This document shows, piece after piece, positions 11,576 to 22,927 of a stretch of DNA of 64,000 nucleotides (positions within the stretch are counted from its first letter, which is position 1; each line of letters starts with the position of its first letter). The translations under genes were made by a program, and so were the position numbers. The notes under the pieces were generated by a model. That model was not told where the DNA came from, searched no databases, and worked only from the letters and a program-made list of their open reading frames with translations. Origin of the DNA: Monosiga brevicollis MX1 (lineage: Eukaryota > Opisthokonta > Choanoflagellata > Craspedida > Salpingoecidae); contig NW_001865039.1 in NCBI RefSeq assembly GCF_000002865.3, forward strand, positions 1,964,438 through 2,028,437, given 5' to 3'.

Positions 11576-13668
11576 TCAAGTCGAGCAGGCTGGGACGGAT
11601 GCTTGCTCAAAGGAGAGAAAAGCAGCGGTTTGGGGGGGAAGGGAGTATGTGTCTTCGACGCCAACAATGCGTCCTTCCAACTTGGGCAGCTGCATGCGGC
11701 TGTAGGACAGGGTATTGCCATTGAGCATCACAGTCTGGCCGCCGACACCCCCCGGGCCGGCTTGAAGCTCAAAGGCGGTCGCGCTTTGTTGAGCCAAGGC
11801 CGCGGGGAGCGTCACTTCGTGGCTGGCCGTGTCCAAGTTCAGTAATAGCAACGTGACGGTCGAGGGGGATGAGTTGAGGTTGGTGATGAGGTTTGAGCGC
11901 TGGTTGGTGCCACAGTGGGCATAAGCTCGGATTTGGCGGTTGTTCACGGATACGTTGAGCACGCTCGTGCCCATGGTTGCACCCCAGAGAATGCCAGCGT
12001 AGTAGTCGGGCAATGGTTCATACGTGGCGCAATCCAGCAGGCCATAGTCGATGCCAATGAAATCTTGACGGCAAAAGGCTGCATAACCGGCCTTGGCCTT
12101 TGAGCCCATCGCATCCAGGTACCTTAACAGAATTCGTACAAGAGGGGATTGGAAAGGGAAGCGGGGAGGCACACAAATGCAAGCAAAGGCAATCGCGTGC
12201 CATCAATCAACAAGGGAAGGAGGAAACCAAAGTCAGGAAAAGTGTGGCCAAGGACGTACCAGAACACATCGGCAAAGGTGGCCCAGCGCATGGAAGAGTG
12301 GTTGCAGCCTGGACTGCCACCATTATGGGGACCGATTTCCCCGGCGAAAGGCAGGAGAGTGGCATTGATGTTACGGATCGTGTGGTTCACCAATTGACCA
12401 ATCTCACCCGTTTGATCCAACAAGTCGGCATCAAAGCTACTGTTGACGTCAACCTCAATATACCTGTGTTCGTGCAAAGCGTGTTGTTAACAGAAAACAT
12501 GAAGGAACAATGAGAGTGGTACGGTAATCCAAGACGGAAGCGACGTAGCGTAGCACAAAGCAGCAGAGCAGCGTGGGGACCCAGCGGACGCGTACTCGTG
12601 ATGCGTCACGCCAAACAAATCGACGCCAAGCTGGACGGCATCCATGGTAAAGTTGGCAAGAAACTCGATGATGGTGTCGGTGCCCTTGTGAAAGCCGTGG
12701 GGATCGGGACCTAAGATCTGAGGCAAAAGAGGGCAGTGAGCCGGGGCATGGTCGATATGCTGAAGCGCAGCAGGTAGGCACCCAGGTTTGCCAACCTTGG
12801 GCCGAGAATTTGGGCCATAGATGCGGTCGAGCATCTGCTGCATGATGAGAAAGTCAGCGGCTTCAGTGGCAGCCGAGAACTGTGTGTCCTGCTCATTGCC
12901 CAATTCAAAGCCATAAAAGTCAAAGCCTAGCTCCAGGCCACGTCGGATGAGAATTTCCGTGGCAGTTGGATCCCAGTGTCCATCTTGAGTGCGATAGTGA
13001 AGATTGATGCCAAAAATAAATTTGGTTCCAGCCGCCTCGCTAAAATGAAGTAGATCCTGATACATGGTATCATTGAGGCAGTACGGTGAGCCGTTGCAAC
13101 TGAGGTTGCCCACCCCGTAGATGAGCTGGTCGTTGCCCGAGCCACCGAAGCGAAGAAAGCCGGGCATGGAGTTGGCGGCAAGGTAGTGCAGCTCTGGATC
13201 ACTGAGGTTGCGATCAAAGAACTCGCGGTTGGTGGAGGAATCAATGGTCCAGGACTTGAACTCGGGCAGGGTGGTGGAGATGGGGGCGCGTGAGTCCAGT
13301 GTCAGGTTGGCGGATCCCACCGAAGCGATGCGGCCCGAAACGGCTCCCGGGTTAGCATAAGAGCCATCGTCCTCGCCCTTGAGATAGCAGGTGCCGTCCT
13401 TGGACTCAAACGTAAAAACCGCACATCCGAAGGTGGAATGACAAGACGCACAGCAGGCTGCAGCGTCCGGCACGGCCATGCGACTAAACGTCACATTGCT
13501 AGAACCCACCACGATGCCCTGCTCCAAGCTACACGACGGCGCCCCCACCACCGCCAAGGCACCAACACCAATTACCATCCACACCACCGCCAGCATTCTC
13601 CACCACCCCGATCGAGCAATCAGATTTCCCTTCATCATCATCGTCGTCGCCGTCTTCATCATCATCAT
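11576..13668 (-). CDS. HPSE: Heparanase-like GH79 glycosidase with PAN/apple-like module
   Basis: Secreted or lysosomal endo-beta-glucuronidase of family GH79. Four exons, 13668-12796, 12717-12596, 12463-12260 and 12122-11576, all GT-AG with matching phases, 581 residues. A signal peptide follows a Met/Lys-rich start; a later ATG near 13600 is possible. Next is a Cys-rich PAN/apple-like stretch (CCASCHSTFGCAVF) not present in vertebrate heparanase. GFELGNEQD carries the proton-donor Glu and FAGEIGPHNGG the nucleophile Glu, as in the GH79 NE and GE motifs. GVTHHEY and the WYLDAMGSKAKAGYAAFCRQ segment match heparanase order, followed by the C-terminal beta-sandwich. Heparan sulfate as substrate is inferred from the family. 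Confidence 0.88.
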
Positions 13669-13782
13669 TACAGCCACAGCCCAGTGCACAGACACTGCCA
13701 CTGCCACTCCCGATGTTCAAAATCCTTTAAAAAAAAAAAAAAAAATAAGCAAGAAAACATCAACATGGAAAACATCACAAAC

Positions 13783-13849
13783 ACACACACACACACACAC
13801 ACACAAAGAAGTGAGTGATCAAGGAAACAGCCAAAACACAAGATCTTAT

Positions 13850-13943
<94 letters not shown>

Positions 13944-13991
13944 TACAAAGTAGTGAGTGATCAAGGAAACAGCCAAAACACAAGATCTTAT

Positions 13992-14058
<67 letters not shown>
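13783..14058. repeat. Compound CA/GT microsatellite with duplicated unique spacer
   Basis: (CA)n at 13783-13804, (GT)44 at 13853-13940 and (GT)32 at 13995-14058. A 42-bp unique sequence at 13811-13852 is repeated exactly at 13953-13994, so the segment is a tandem duplication with a period of 142 bp that carries its own GT array. Confidence 0.95.
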
Positions 14059-14060
<2 letters not shown>

Positions 14061-14433
14061 GTTTCTCTCGAGCTCGCTTCCTCTTCAATTCGAGACCGCG
14101 CTGGAAGCAAGAGCTGTGTGTGGAGGCAAAGCATGGGACAAGTAGATTTGGCAGACATGCAAGTGGGTCGTTGAAAAGGCGCGGTCAGGGATGGTCGGAT
14201 TGGTCTTTTAAACATTCCAGTTGAAATTAACTTGTGGACAAGCATTTGCTTGTCTTTGATTGCGAGTTCGACTGGCGTTTCGATGGATCGCCGACTGGCC
14301 CATCGGATGAATTGCCGTCTTGTGGAATTTCTAAAAGCATGGCTGCCTCAGAGGCCTCAAGCGCCCTGGGGTACCAAGACGCCGAGGTTGGTTACAGGGC
14401 AGGAGAATAGGGACAAAGTGAGGAGAGCAGGCA
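14059..14433. other. 3' flank of the SAMTOR gene, no gene supported
   Basis: About 375 bp downstream of the methyltransferase stop. A plus frame of about 117 codons starts here but overlaps the methyltransferase coding strand and shows no domain features. Confidence 0.45.
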
Positions 14434-16070
14434 TCAGGGTCCCTGCCCTAGCTTCTGCGCAGAACTGGCAACGTACACATCAGCGTCGACGAGATGGGGC
14501 TGCTCAACAGCACGGAAGCTCATTGCATGACAGTGGGGAAGCTGCATCCAAAATGAAAGCACAGTCGGTTTTCCCAACACGTTAAGCTCGGTCGGCCAAA
14601 CGCGCACAGCAGGAGGCCGATGCACCACAGGCACGAAACACACCCGCTCGTAGGCCACGCGTCGAAACTTGCAGCTCTGAATCGCGCGCCGCCAGCCTGC
14701 TGCCATCCTGGGCCCATTCTATCAGTTTAGCCAATCAGAAGGGACATGCTAGGAGTCAGATCTTAAAAAAAAGAAAAAAAAAGAAAAAAAAAGAACAAAA
14801 GAAAAAGAAAAAGGCAACGTCCCAACGACCCGTGCGCTCTTGGCCTGCCTTCAGCTTTGGTTTGCCGAAGCAATCGTACTTTGTTCTGCTTGCTCGAGTC
14901 GGGGTCGGTGAGGATCAAAAGACCGTTGGGTCGCAAAGCACGCCGCGCCTGTTGGATACATCTGCGCACAACCAACGGAGCAGAGATCAGCGTCACGCGT
15001 TGCACGCCGGTCTTGCCGATCCTCCCGCCATGGCCATCTGCGTAAACCCAGCCATGGAACCAACTTGTAGCGCAGCCAAGGCGAGGGCATATAGCTCAAC
15101 ACGTAATGCATAACGACCACGTCAAAGCTGTGTGGGCAGAGCTCGGCCGCAGGTCCCTCTTGGCCCGAAGAAAAGCACTGCAAAAAGTCGGCCCGCAAGA
15201 CCTCTAATTCGGCCAAATCGAGAAACGCGTCCACATATCAGCACGTCAAGGTGTTTTTTTTTTTTCCAAAAGGCAAAAGGGGGCATGCGTGCTCGAACTT
15301 ACCGGGGGTGGCGGGAGCCAGATCTAGGGCCGTGACATCAAGGTCCTTGTGCACGCGCAGGGGGTTGAAGCAAGACCCCACATCAAGTACCCGAAAAGGT
15401 GCTGCAAATGAATGGTTCGGGTCCACCTTGGCTTGCTTGGTTGCGGGATGCTCGTCTGCTGTGGCTGGAGGTACACTCACAGCGACATCAGGGCCTGGAT
15501 CTCGGTGCTGCAAGCGTCGTGCATCTTTGGCAAGACATTTGCTCAGCTCTTTTGTAAAGTAACGGGATATCTGCTGATAGCTCCTGTTTCGCGTCATGGA
15601 TAACATGTGACTTAGCATTGCGGGCCAGGGCCCAGGTACGAGCAGTGCGGATACCCACCAAGCGACACGATCCACGTGGTCGGTTCGGTCATCGGCCGTC
15701 TTCCAGTGTGACTCTGCCAGCTCGTGCATGGCCGCTGCATATGCCTGACCACGGACAACAGGCATGCGGGCCATGAGCCGCATATTCTGTCGCAGACAAG
15801 ACACCAACCTGATGGGCACGCCGCTCTGCTCACCTCCAGCGCTGCATGGTCCTCCAAGTGCCGGTCCCAGACCTGCTGAGCCACATCTGCCTCGGATGTT
15901 CGATCACTGCTGCCGAACATGTGTGAGGTGGGGAATGTAAGAGAACCGAACACTGCCCAACCAATATTCCTCCCAGCGACGCACCTCCCCTGGGTTTTAT
16001 ACGCCAGCCGCAATGCACGATGATGTGCCTGAATCCGCTGCACCAGCGCCTCTCGCCGTCCCGTCGCCAT
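14434..16070 (-). CDS. BMT2: BMT2/SAMTOR-family SAM-binding protein
   Basis: Rossmann-fold SAM-binding protein. Yeast Bmt2 methylates an adenine of 25S rRNA, and the animal homologue SAMTOR is a SAM sensor that inhibits mTORC1 through GATOR1. Start ATG at 16070 (MATGRREALVQ). Exons then chain in phase through NMRLMARMPVVRGQAYAAAM to RVLDVGSCFNPL (motif I) and LDVTALDLAPA, next EVLRADFLQC, FDVVVMHYVLSYMPSPWLRY, CIQQARRALRPNGLLILTD and DPDSSKQNK, then the last exon after AACTGATAG with GPRMAAGWRRAIQSCKFRR. The blocks SYMPSP and TDPDSS..N are diagnostic for the family. One intron near 15080-14965 uses the weak donor AA|GTTGGT. Whether it acts as methyltransferase or sensor cannot be told from sequence. 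Confidence 0.85.
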
Positions 16071-16088
16071 CGTGAAGTGTGTGCGTCG

Positions 16089-16090
16089 TG

Positions 16091-16163
<73 letters not shown>

Positions 16164-16302
16164 TGCAGCGTCTCGCCTCAACGAATTTATCTGACATTTT
16201 GAAACTGACTACACACACTGTGAATGTGAAATAACAACAACAACAACAGTAACAACAACAACAGTAACAACCACAACAGTAAGAGCAAGCCTAAGAAGCA
16301 GG
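16089..16302. repeat. GT microsatellite followed by AAC-repeat tract
   Basis: (GT)n with TTTG interruptions at 16089-16163, then degenerate (AAC)n with AGT interruptions at about 16232-16282. It lies between the 5' end of the SAMTOR gene and the 3' end of the receptor gene. The AAC tract falls in the receptor's probable 3' UTR. Confidence 0.9.
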
Positions 16303-19300
16303 CTACACATTTGTTTCTGTGAGGTACCACAAGGCGCCATCCGATTGGCCGCCATCCGAGAGGTCCCCCCTCAGCTGGTCGTCATCCAGCTGGTCGTCAT
16401 CTGAATGGTCGCCATTTGACTGGTTGTCATCTGGCTGGTATTGCTCGACCAGAGTCGAGCGGCGGAAAATGTTGGGCAACATACCACTGTGACGTGGGTT
16501 TTGCTTGGGCGGGGCGCCTTGCGCGGCTGCTTCGGCTTGAGGCTCAATTCTTAGATTGTTTTGGACGCGACGAGGCGCATCAACAAAGCAATGAGTAGTA
16601 TCCTGGAAGACCTGTTGACTCTGACAACTGAACCAATCCATATTCGCCGACGCGGCTTGGTCCTCCTGATGGGCTGACGCGGCTTGATCTTCTTGACTGG
16701 CTGCCCTAACTTCCATGTCGAGGTTGCCTGGTAGCTCAACATATCGAGGCTGCCCGTGAATTGGGGCGCCTTGAACGGGGACGTGACGGGCCTGCGTACC
16801 AGCTGCTCCCGGCCTCTTTTCATTCGCCTCCCAGGCACCGTAAACGGGAGGTGGGTTTTGATCCGGCCTTCGTTGTCCAGCCACGTCGCCATTCCCGTTC
16901 TGATGACCGGGCAGTGCGTCGAGCTCGATCACATCTCGCCCCCGTCCGTCATCATCATCACCGTGACCATTTTCCTGTGCCACGGCAGACTGTATTCAGA
17001 TCGGTGTTCAAATGCACAGGCACGAAGCAAGTATTGATCATCAGCAGCAACGCAACCTACCAAAGTGATCCGGCTCCCTCTTCTTGACTTCCAAAGAATC
17101 AAGCACAGGGCTACGGCAGAACTGGCCATACAAACGCCAATTTGTACACCAGCGGGCCAGTCCCACTCGAGCTGTTGCAGGAGAAAGCTCACCAAAACGG
17201 AGACTGGGGCATGCCGATGGGCAGCCGTGTCCTTGAAGTAGACGTGCGGTAGAATCCTGTGGTGGTACCACAGCGTCGTCGCTGCCAGCAAAGCTGGACC
17301 GCCGAGCGTCAAACAGTCCCCAAGCACGGACCGCCCAGTGCATCTAATAAATTTGAAATGACACAAGCCAAAATCAAACAAACAAGCCTTGATTCCTCCA
17401 TTTGTCTCATGATTTCGCACAATCTGGTCGTCACCGAAAGCGACCTTGGCGTGCACTTGAGATGGAATACTTACACTCGGCCCCTGCTACTACCAAAGGC
17501 ATCTGGATGACTGAGGTAAACTGTCAGCACGCTACCGACCAACACCCCTATGCCCGCAAGTCGTCGTAGCACAGGCAAGAATAGCACGCAGCACATTGGA
17601 TGAAAAGACATGTGGACCCTCTTTGATCAAAAGCAAGATAGTCATTGCAAGCAGAACACGTTATGCCAATGAGAGAATCAAACGCACCAAATAAGACGCA
17701 GTTCAAAGTTGAGGTTTGATGCTGTAAGGACGAAACCAGAACGGTCATGGTGGCGACCAGCATGAGAGCCAAAGCCAGAGCACCGCAAGCCATACTGCTT
17801 GTGGAAGCCAAGGCAGCCAGACCGGTGCCACATAACAAGGCACTTGCAATTGACGCCATCAACGCAACATTTGACGCGCGTCGAGTGCGTTCCCAGCGTT
17901 GGACGTTGCCAACCATGCGAGAACCGACAGCAATAAACAACAAAAGGAGGCACGCCATTGCAACGTATGCTGGTGTTTGCGTCTCATGCATCGGTGCCGA
18001 AATAGAATCGGCGGTGCGGTTCAAGCCCTTCTCAGACTCAGACGAGTACAGCAGCATGGATCCATTGTAATTGCAGCCGGTGACCCACAGCAATCGGACG
18101 GCCTGAACAAGCGTGGGTAGCATGAGTTGTTTTGCTTGATTCCACGCGCGCGGAGTCAGCTCCATGCGCATTTCAGCGTGCCCGTGGTTCATCAGATCCA
18201 CCTCGATTGCAACTTGACACACACCCGCTGCGCTTCGTGTCCGCGACATTCGTAAGACTCCAGTGAGTGAGTCATAGATGAGACTCAGGGTGCCTTGCAA
18301 GTGCGAATGCACGAAAGCCAGGATAAAATCTGATGCATGGCAAATGCGAGTACGCAAAACCCCCGTGGTGAAGTTGTAGCTTTCAAAGCGATCCACGGAA
18401 TTACAAGTTTCAACAGCCGGCATCAAATCTTCGACGTTTGGGCCCATGCGAACCAGTAGCCTGGGGATCAAATCCACCATTTCGGCATTTTCTGCCAGTA
18501 GTCTTGCTCGAACCTTGGTCGCATTGTGATATGTGATGATGGTGGGGTAGCTGCCATTGGGAAAGTAATAGTGCTCACTCATCTCGCCACCACTGGTGTT
18601 GACGAAATTAAGCGAAAAGCTGAGGCCGGCGGACACATATGTTCGCGTGAGGACTTGGCCAGTTTTCGTTTCCTTCAGGGTAGCTGTCAACTCCACATCA
18701 TCACCCAAAGAATGTCTAGGAAGCAATAAACCCGCAGCCAAAGGCTTCTGGATGACCGTCACATTATCAGCGGTTGACTTCTTATTGAAGAGCGTCTCTG
18801 CCTCAGCGGTGCTCTCGTTAATGCTGTTCAACCGGAACAATAGCTCAAGAGGATGCTTTGCGACGTCGTGACCTGATGCGCCGCTTTTAACAAGAATGCC
18901 ATCTGTGCAAGTGCAATCGCTGGCAAGACCTGCCGCGCTCGTTGCTTGTGCGCAGCCATAGTACGCCACATCCTTTTCCAACACCAAATTCTCAAATCCA
19001 AAAGCTCGGCCTGAGCCAAGACTGGTGGGGGGAATCAACTCCGCACCACAAGGCGTTGTGCCCACGCTCACAACCAGCTCCGACAGTGGACTAGCGGCCG
19101 AATATGAAGCCAAAGATATGAGGAGAGCGTCTGTGATGGTGGTAAAGTTGTAGTCACGGTCTGGTGGCCCATCATTGAGGGAGATGCGGGGTGGCTCAGT
19201 GTCGACAATAACGCCGCTGGAGGTGGTCATGCTGGTAGCACCTGTCACGGACGTAACCTTGACGGTCCACGTCACATTGCTACCCTGTGGGACAGGATCT

Positions 19301-20867
19301 TCAAGAACGATGGAAAAGTTGGAGGAAGACGTGGCTACCTCAGTCCACGGCACAAGCACGCCAACGGTATTGTTAGCGTCAAGGCGAATCTGCATCGATG
19401 TGCCTGATGCTGGGCCAAAAAAGTACAAGCAAACGAGTATGGATCGGCCTGTGCCACTTCGTCGTCTGTGACCATGCCGTTCATCGTACATCCGGCGCTG
19501 CTCTCGTTATTGCACGTGTTGGCGGCGGAACCAATGCCATCAAGAAGCTGCACAATGCTTGGGGGTTGAACCTCGTATTTAAAAGTGCCCACAGTGAGGT
19601 GAACCGGGCTCACACGCGGATTGCTTCCCGATGCAACAATCGAGACGACATTGCTGCTGTTGCTATCCCATGCCACCTTGGCCGGCACGGCCACAGTCAC
19701 GGCCAGATCGAAGACGTCTGCACACGCCGGAAGCCCAGTGCATGTTGCATGGAAGCCACCGGGTGACCATTGGCCAGGCGGACAAGGTTCACAGCGCATC
19801 GACACCACACGAGCCCCAGGCTCGAGGACCACTTTTGTGTGAGGTGGACAGAATGAATGAGCACGCAGGGCGGATGCTCCCACGTCCGACAACACGTCAA
19901 TTGCATAAAACGCATTGTTTTGCAGCGTCGCACCGAGGACAGAGGTGAGCGCGCTGTTAGCGACGTCGCGGTCAGCCAGGACGTAGGCATCAATGTCATC
20001 CCCATTCGGCAAGACGCGCGTGATATTGTGCAAGATGGCATCAGGCACGTCTGCCTGAAAGAGCGCCACTACACTCGCACCGCCTGGGGTAGCACCCGGA
20101 AGCGAGGAGAGGGCAATAAACGAGGTGAGGGAGGCAGATGATGACCCATGCGCCAAGCACTGCAATGAGCTAGCGTCGAGGTCCAAGGCCATGGTCACCT
20201 GAACCACCACGCTGCCATTATTGGCGACGAGCAATAAGCGGCCAGGCGCCGTGGGCAGTGAAGTATTTCTGACACTGTCGGCCGCCAGGGCCACCACATA
20301 ACCATCTCCTGTCGGCAACGCACAGGCACTGCTGACCACTGCACCACCCGTCGCCACGATGGTTTTGGGTTCTGTTGCAGGTCCTCCGTCTGCCAAGCTC
20401 CCGGCACCCGACCCGACCACACGCACCATGCCAGCTGCGTCAACAAGAAGCATGCCGCGGCCAGCACCGGCTGTGGGCACCACGAAGGCGGCACCACTGC
20501 TCCAGTCGCGCGCCCACTGCTGACGGCCCTCCATCAAATCATAGCACGACAAAGTCGCGTCGGTGCTCACTATGAGTTGACCAGTACTGCTCATTGCCAA
20601 AGCAACAGCCCTCTCGCTTGTCGTAAGGTTGAACACCCGCTTCGGTTGAGGCGAGCCATCCAGCAATGCGGTGGCTCTGAAAATTGAGACCGTCGAACGC
20701 GCTGGGTCGGCCAGCACCAGCATGTTGCTATCCCACGCAAAAAGGCTGCCATACTGTGCTTTGGGCACAAGTCCAGCTTGTTCGCCTTGGGGTGATACAA
20801 TAACAAATGCTTCGCGGGTCTCTAGCACAAGCACGTCGGCGGACTCCGGGCCGCTCAGCAACCGCAT
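16303..20867 (-). CDS. Putative seven-helix receptor with propeller-like ectodomain
   Basis: Large multi-pass membrane protein. From 20867 the frame encodes repeated beta-strand segments that look like a propeller, a Cys-rich patch (CPPHTKVVLEPG..CEPCPPGQWSPGG), then FN3-like repeats (VIVDTEPPRI). A first membrane helix (AYVAMACLLLLFIAVG, near 17960-17910) is followed by two more down to about 17720. Further exons encode AGIGVLVGSVLTVYLSHP (donor at 17474), 17343-17061 (LLAATTLWYHH and GVQIGVCMASSAVALCLILW) and a 16989-16303 tail. The last two junctions are in phase, and about seven helices result. The tail is cytoplasmic, about 229 residues, acidic, with DDDQL-type repeats. The intron near 17705-17630 is ambiguous. 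A run of six A at 19417-19422 breaks the frame by one base. No signal peptide is visible, so the 5' end is missing or elsewhere. An adhesion-GPCR relationship is inference; no clear GPS motif was found. Confidence 0.6.
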
Positions 20868-20869
20868 GT

Positions 20870-22238
20870 ATGCGTAGCTGCGATGTCACGGCTGTCTCGA
20901 TCGAAAGTAATTATGCCATCAATCTGGATTACATGGGGCGTGACCACCGTATTGTGGTTCACGTAACCGACCCGTCTTACATCAAATCCATGCGCTGGAG
21001 TATAGCAGAGAGCAACACCGGTGTGGCGCTGGCCACGCAAGAGCAGGGGACGCCACACCTGTTCAGTGGTCACATTGAGTTGAACAATAGCATGCAGGCG
21101 TCCCGCTCTAGCCCGTTGGAAGTGCACGTGACGCCAGTTCTGGCGGACGGCCGAGTCTGTCCGTCAACCAAACGAGCACTGCATGGGGTTGATCTCACGG
21201 AACCGGCACAGAACACGTTGAAGCTAGCATGCCCTGCCACGGTGGCTTCAGCTGGGGTGCCTCATTGTGGCTTGACAGGTACCGCACAAGACCCCGAATC
21301 GGGGCTGCTGCGGCTCGAGTACAGCGTAGCCGCGTGTGCCGCATGCCATGAGGCGTGGCAGGCGCTGCCAGCCAACGCGAGTGCGGCCGCGAGTGAGGTG
21401 TGCCGCATCGTGGACGTTGACGGGGCTCAAAGAGGCCTTGGTCCTGGTGGTTTGGTGTACTGTGCGGTCCGGGCAATCAACGGCGCGGGTGCTCCATCGC
21501 CGACAATTTCAGCCGTATACGTCGTGGACACGACTGCACCTTCGGTGGCGCCCTTTGCTGCCCTTGACCTGGATGTGATCAGCCCGTACGGGGCCCCGCA
21601 CGGCGTGGTTGGGCCGCTTGGTTTCTCAGTGCAGCTGTCTGCGCAAGTTCACGATGTCTCACCACTGGTGGGGGGGGCTCTGCGTGGGCCACTCGTGCAG
21701 TGATTGCGAGCTCGCCACGTGGGCTGAGGTTGCCCCGGACGCGACTGAGCTGTCGGTGGGGGCGGGTGTGCTCAACACGTCGGATGTTGCTAATGGCTGC
21801 GTGCGCGTGCGCTACACGGATGCTCATGGGCATGAGCTGCCAGCAGCGCAGCCCTTCACGGTAGATCGCACCGGTCCCACATTGGTAGGTGTGACGGTGA
21901 CGCCAGATGGGATGGCGCGTTACACGCATCAACACACACTGTGTGGAAATTTGCAGACGGTGTGGGTGAGCTGGGCTAGCTCTGACCCCGAGTCGGGCGT
22001 GGTGGCAGTACGCATCTCCATCAATGGCACAGGTGTGGACCAGACGGTGAACCACGATGCGCTCCTGCCACCGGCGCGAATTACGATTCCACTGGTCGTA
22101 GAGGGCGAGCGCTACCGTCTCTCTGTGGCCACACAGAATGGCGTTGGTTTATGGTCGCACCAGGCCCTGCCTCTTTTTCGGCACACCACCGAGCCGACGG
22201 CAGCGTGCTCTGCCAACCTAGCCGCCGACACCCCATAG
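20870..22238 (+). CDS. Extracellular FN3-like repeat protein, possible fragment
   Basis: Long plus-strand frame rich in Cys and NxS/T sites with repeats of the type TAQDPESGLLRLEYSV and ASSDPESGVVAVRISI, plus YCAVRAINGAG..VYVVDTTAP. These resemble the repeats in the minus-strand receptor next door (YYGCAQATSAAG, VIVDTEPP), so both belong to one extracellular repeat family. No signal peptide and no membrane helix precede the TAG at 22236-22238. The frame shifts by one base at a run of eight G (21670-21677); similarity continues on both sides. The first ATG at 20870 lies 3 bp from the first ATG of the opposite gene. It may be a displaced piece of a receptor gene, a broken gene, or an assembly artefact. 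Confidence 0.5.
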
Positions 22239-22927
22239 CACCTTGTTTTTGTGCGCCCATAATGACAGTTTTCGTGTGTGAAGCAAGTGCGTTGTGTCAT
22301 CTTCTCGACAAATAATGTATGACAATTGTGAAATGATGACAATTGCGACATCGATCGTCTCAAAGCATGATGATGCAACTTTGATTTCATCTTGCACACA
22401 TCCACAACATAGCGAGCTCTCTCGCTCCCTCAACTCTCTCTCTCTCAAACTCTCTCAAACTCTCTCTCTCTCTCTCTCAAACTCTCTCAACCAAACTCTC
22501 AAACTCTCTCAAACTCTCTCAAACTCTCTCTCTCTCAAACTCTCAAACTCTCTCTCTCTCAAACTCTCTCAAACTCTCTCTCTCCCAAGCTCTCTCTCTC
22601 CCAAGCTCTCTCTCTCAAGCTCTCTCAATCGATCTTCTCAATCTCTCAACCTCACAACTGATGACAGAAGACAGCATCACATTATCAAGTTTAGTGGGTG
22701 GCGAGCGTTCGCAGTGGGGGTGCTTGGCGTGTTGGAGGATGCTGGGTCCTCCAAGGGAAGCAGGGCGGGGCGGGAGCGGCGTGGGGGGTGTGCGGGAGAA
22801 AGAGCTCGGATGGACATTTTTGCTTTTGACTTTGTTGTTCAGACATCTCACCTCTACGACCTTGGGCACCCGCGCAGACCTTTTTTTTTTTGCTTTCGCG
22901 CAGCAGATAGGAGACGTCACAACCAAC
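22239..22927. repeat. CT-rich polypyrimidine tract in intergenic DNA
   Basis: At 22433-22630, (CT)n blocks are interrupted by CAAA, in units such as CTCTCAAACTCTC, the reverse complement of the 5890-6093 repeat type. No gene was recognised in the rest of the interval, which leads into the MEAK7 5' UTR. Confidence 0.85.

Noticed and set aside
13815-14245. Several frames of alternating Cys-Val or Thr-His repeats
   Set aside because: They are translations of the GT/CA microsatellites, not genes.
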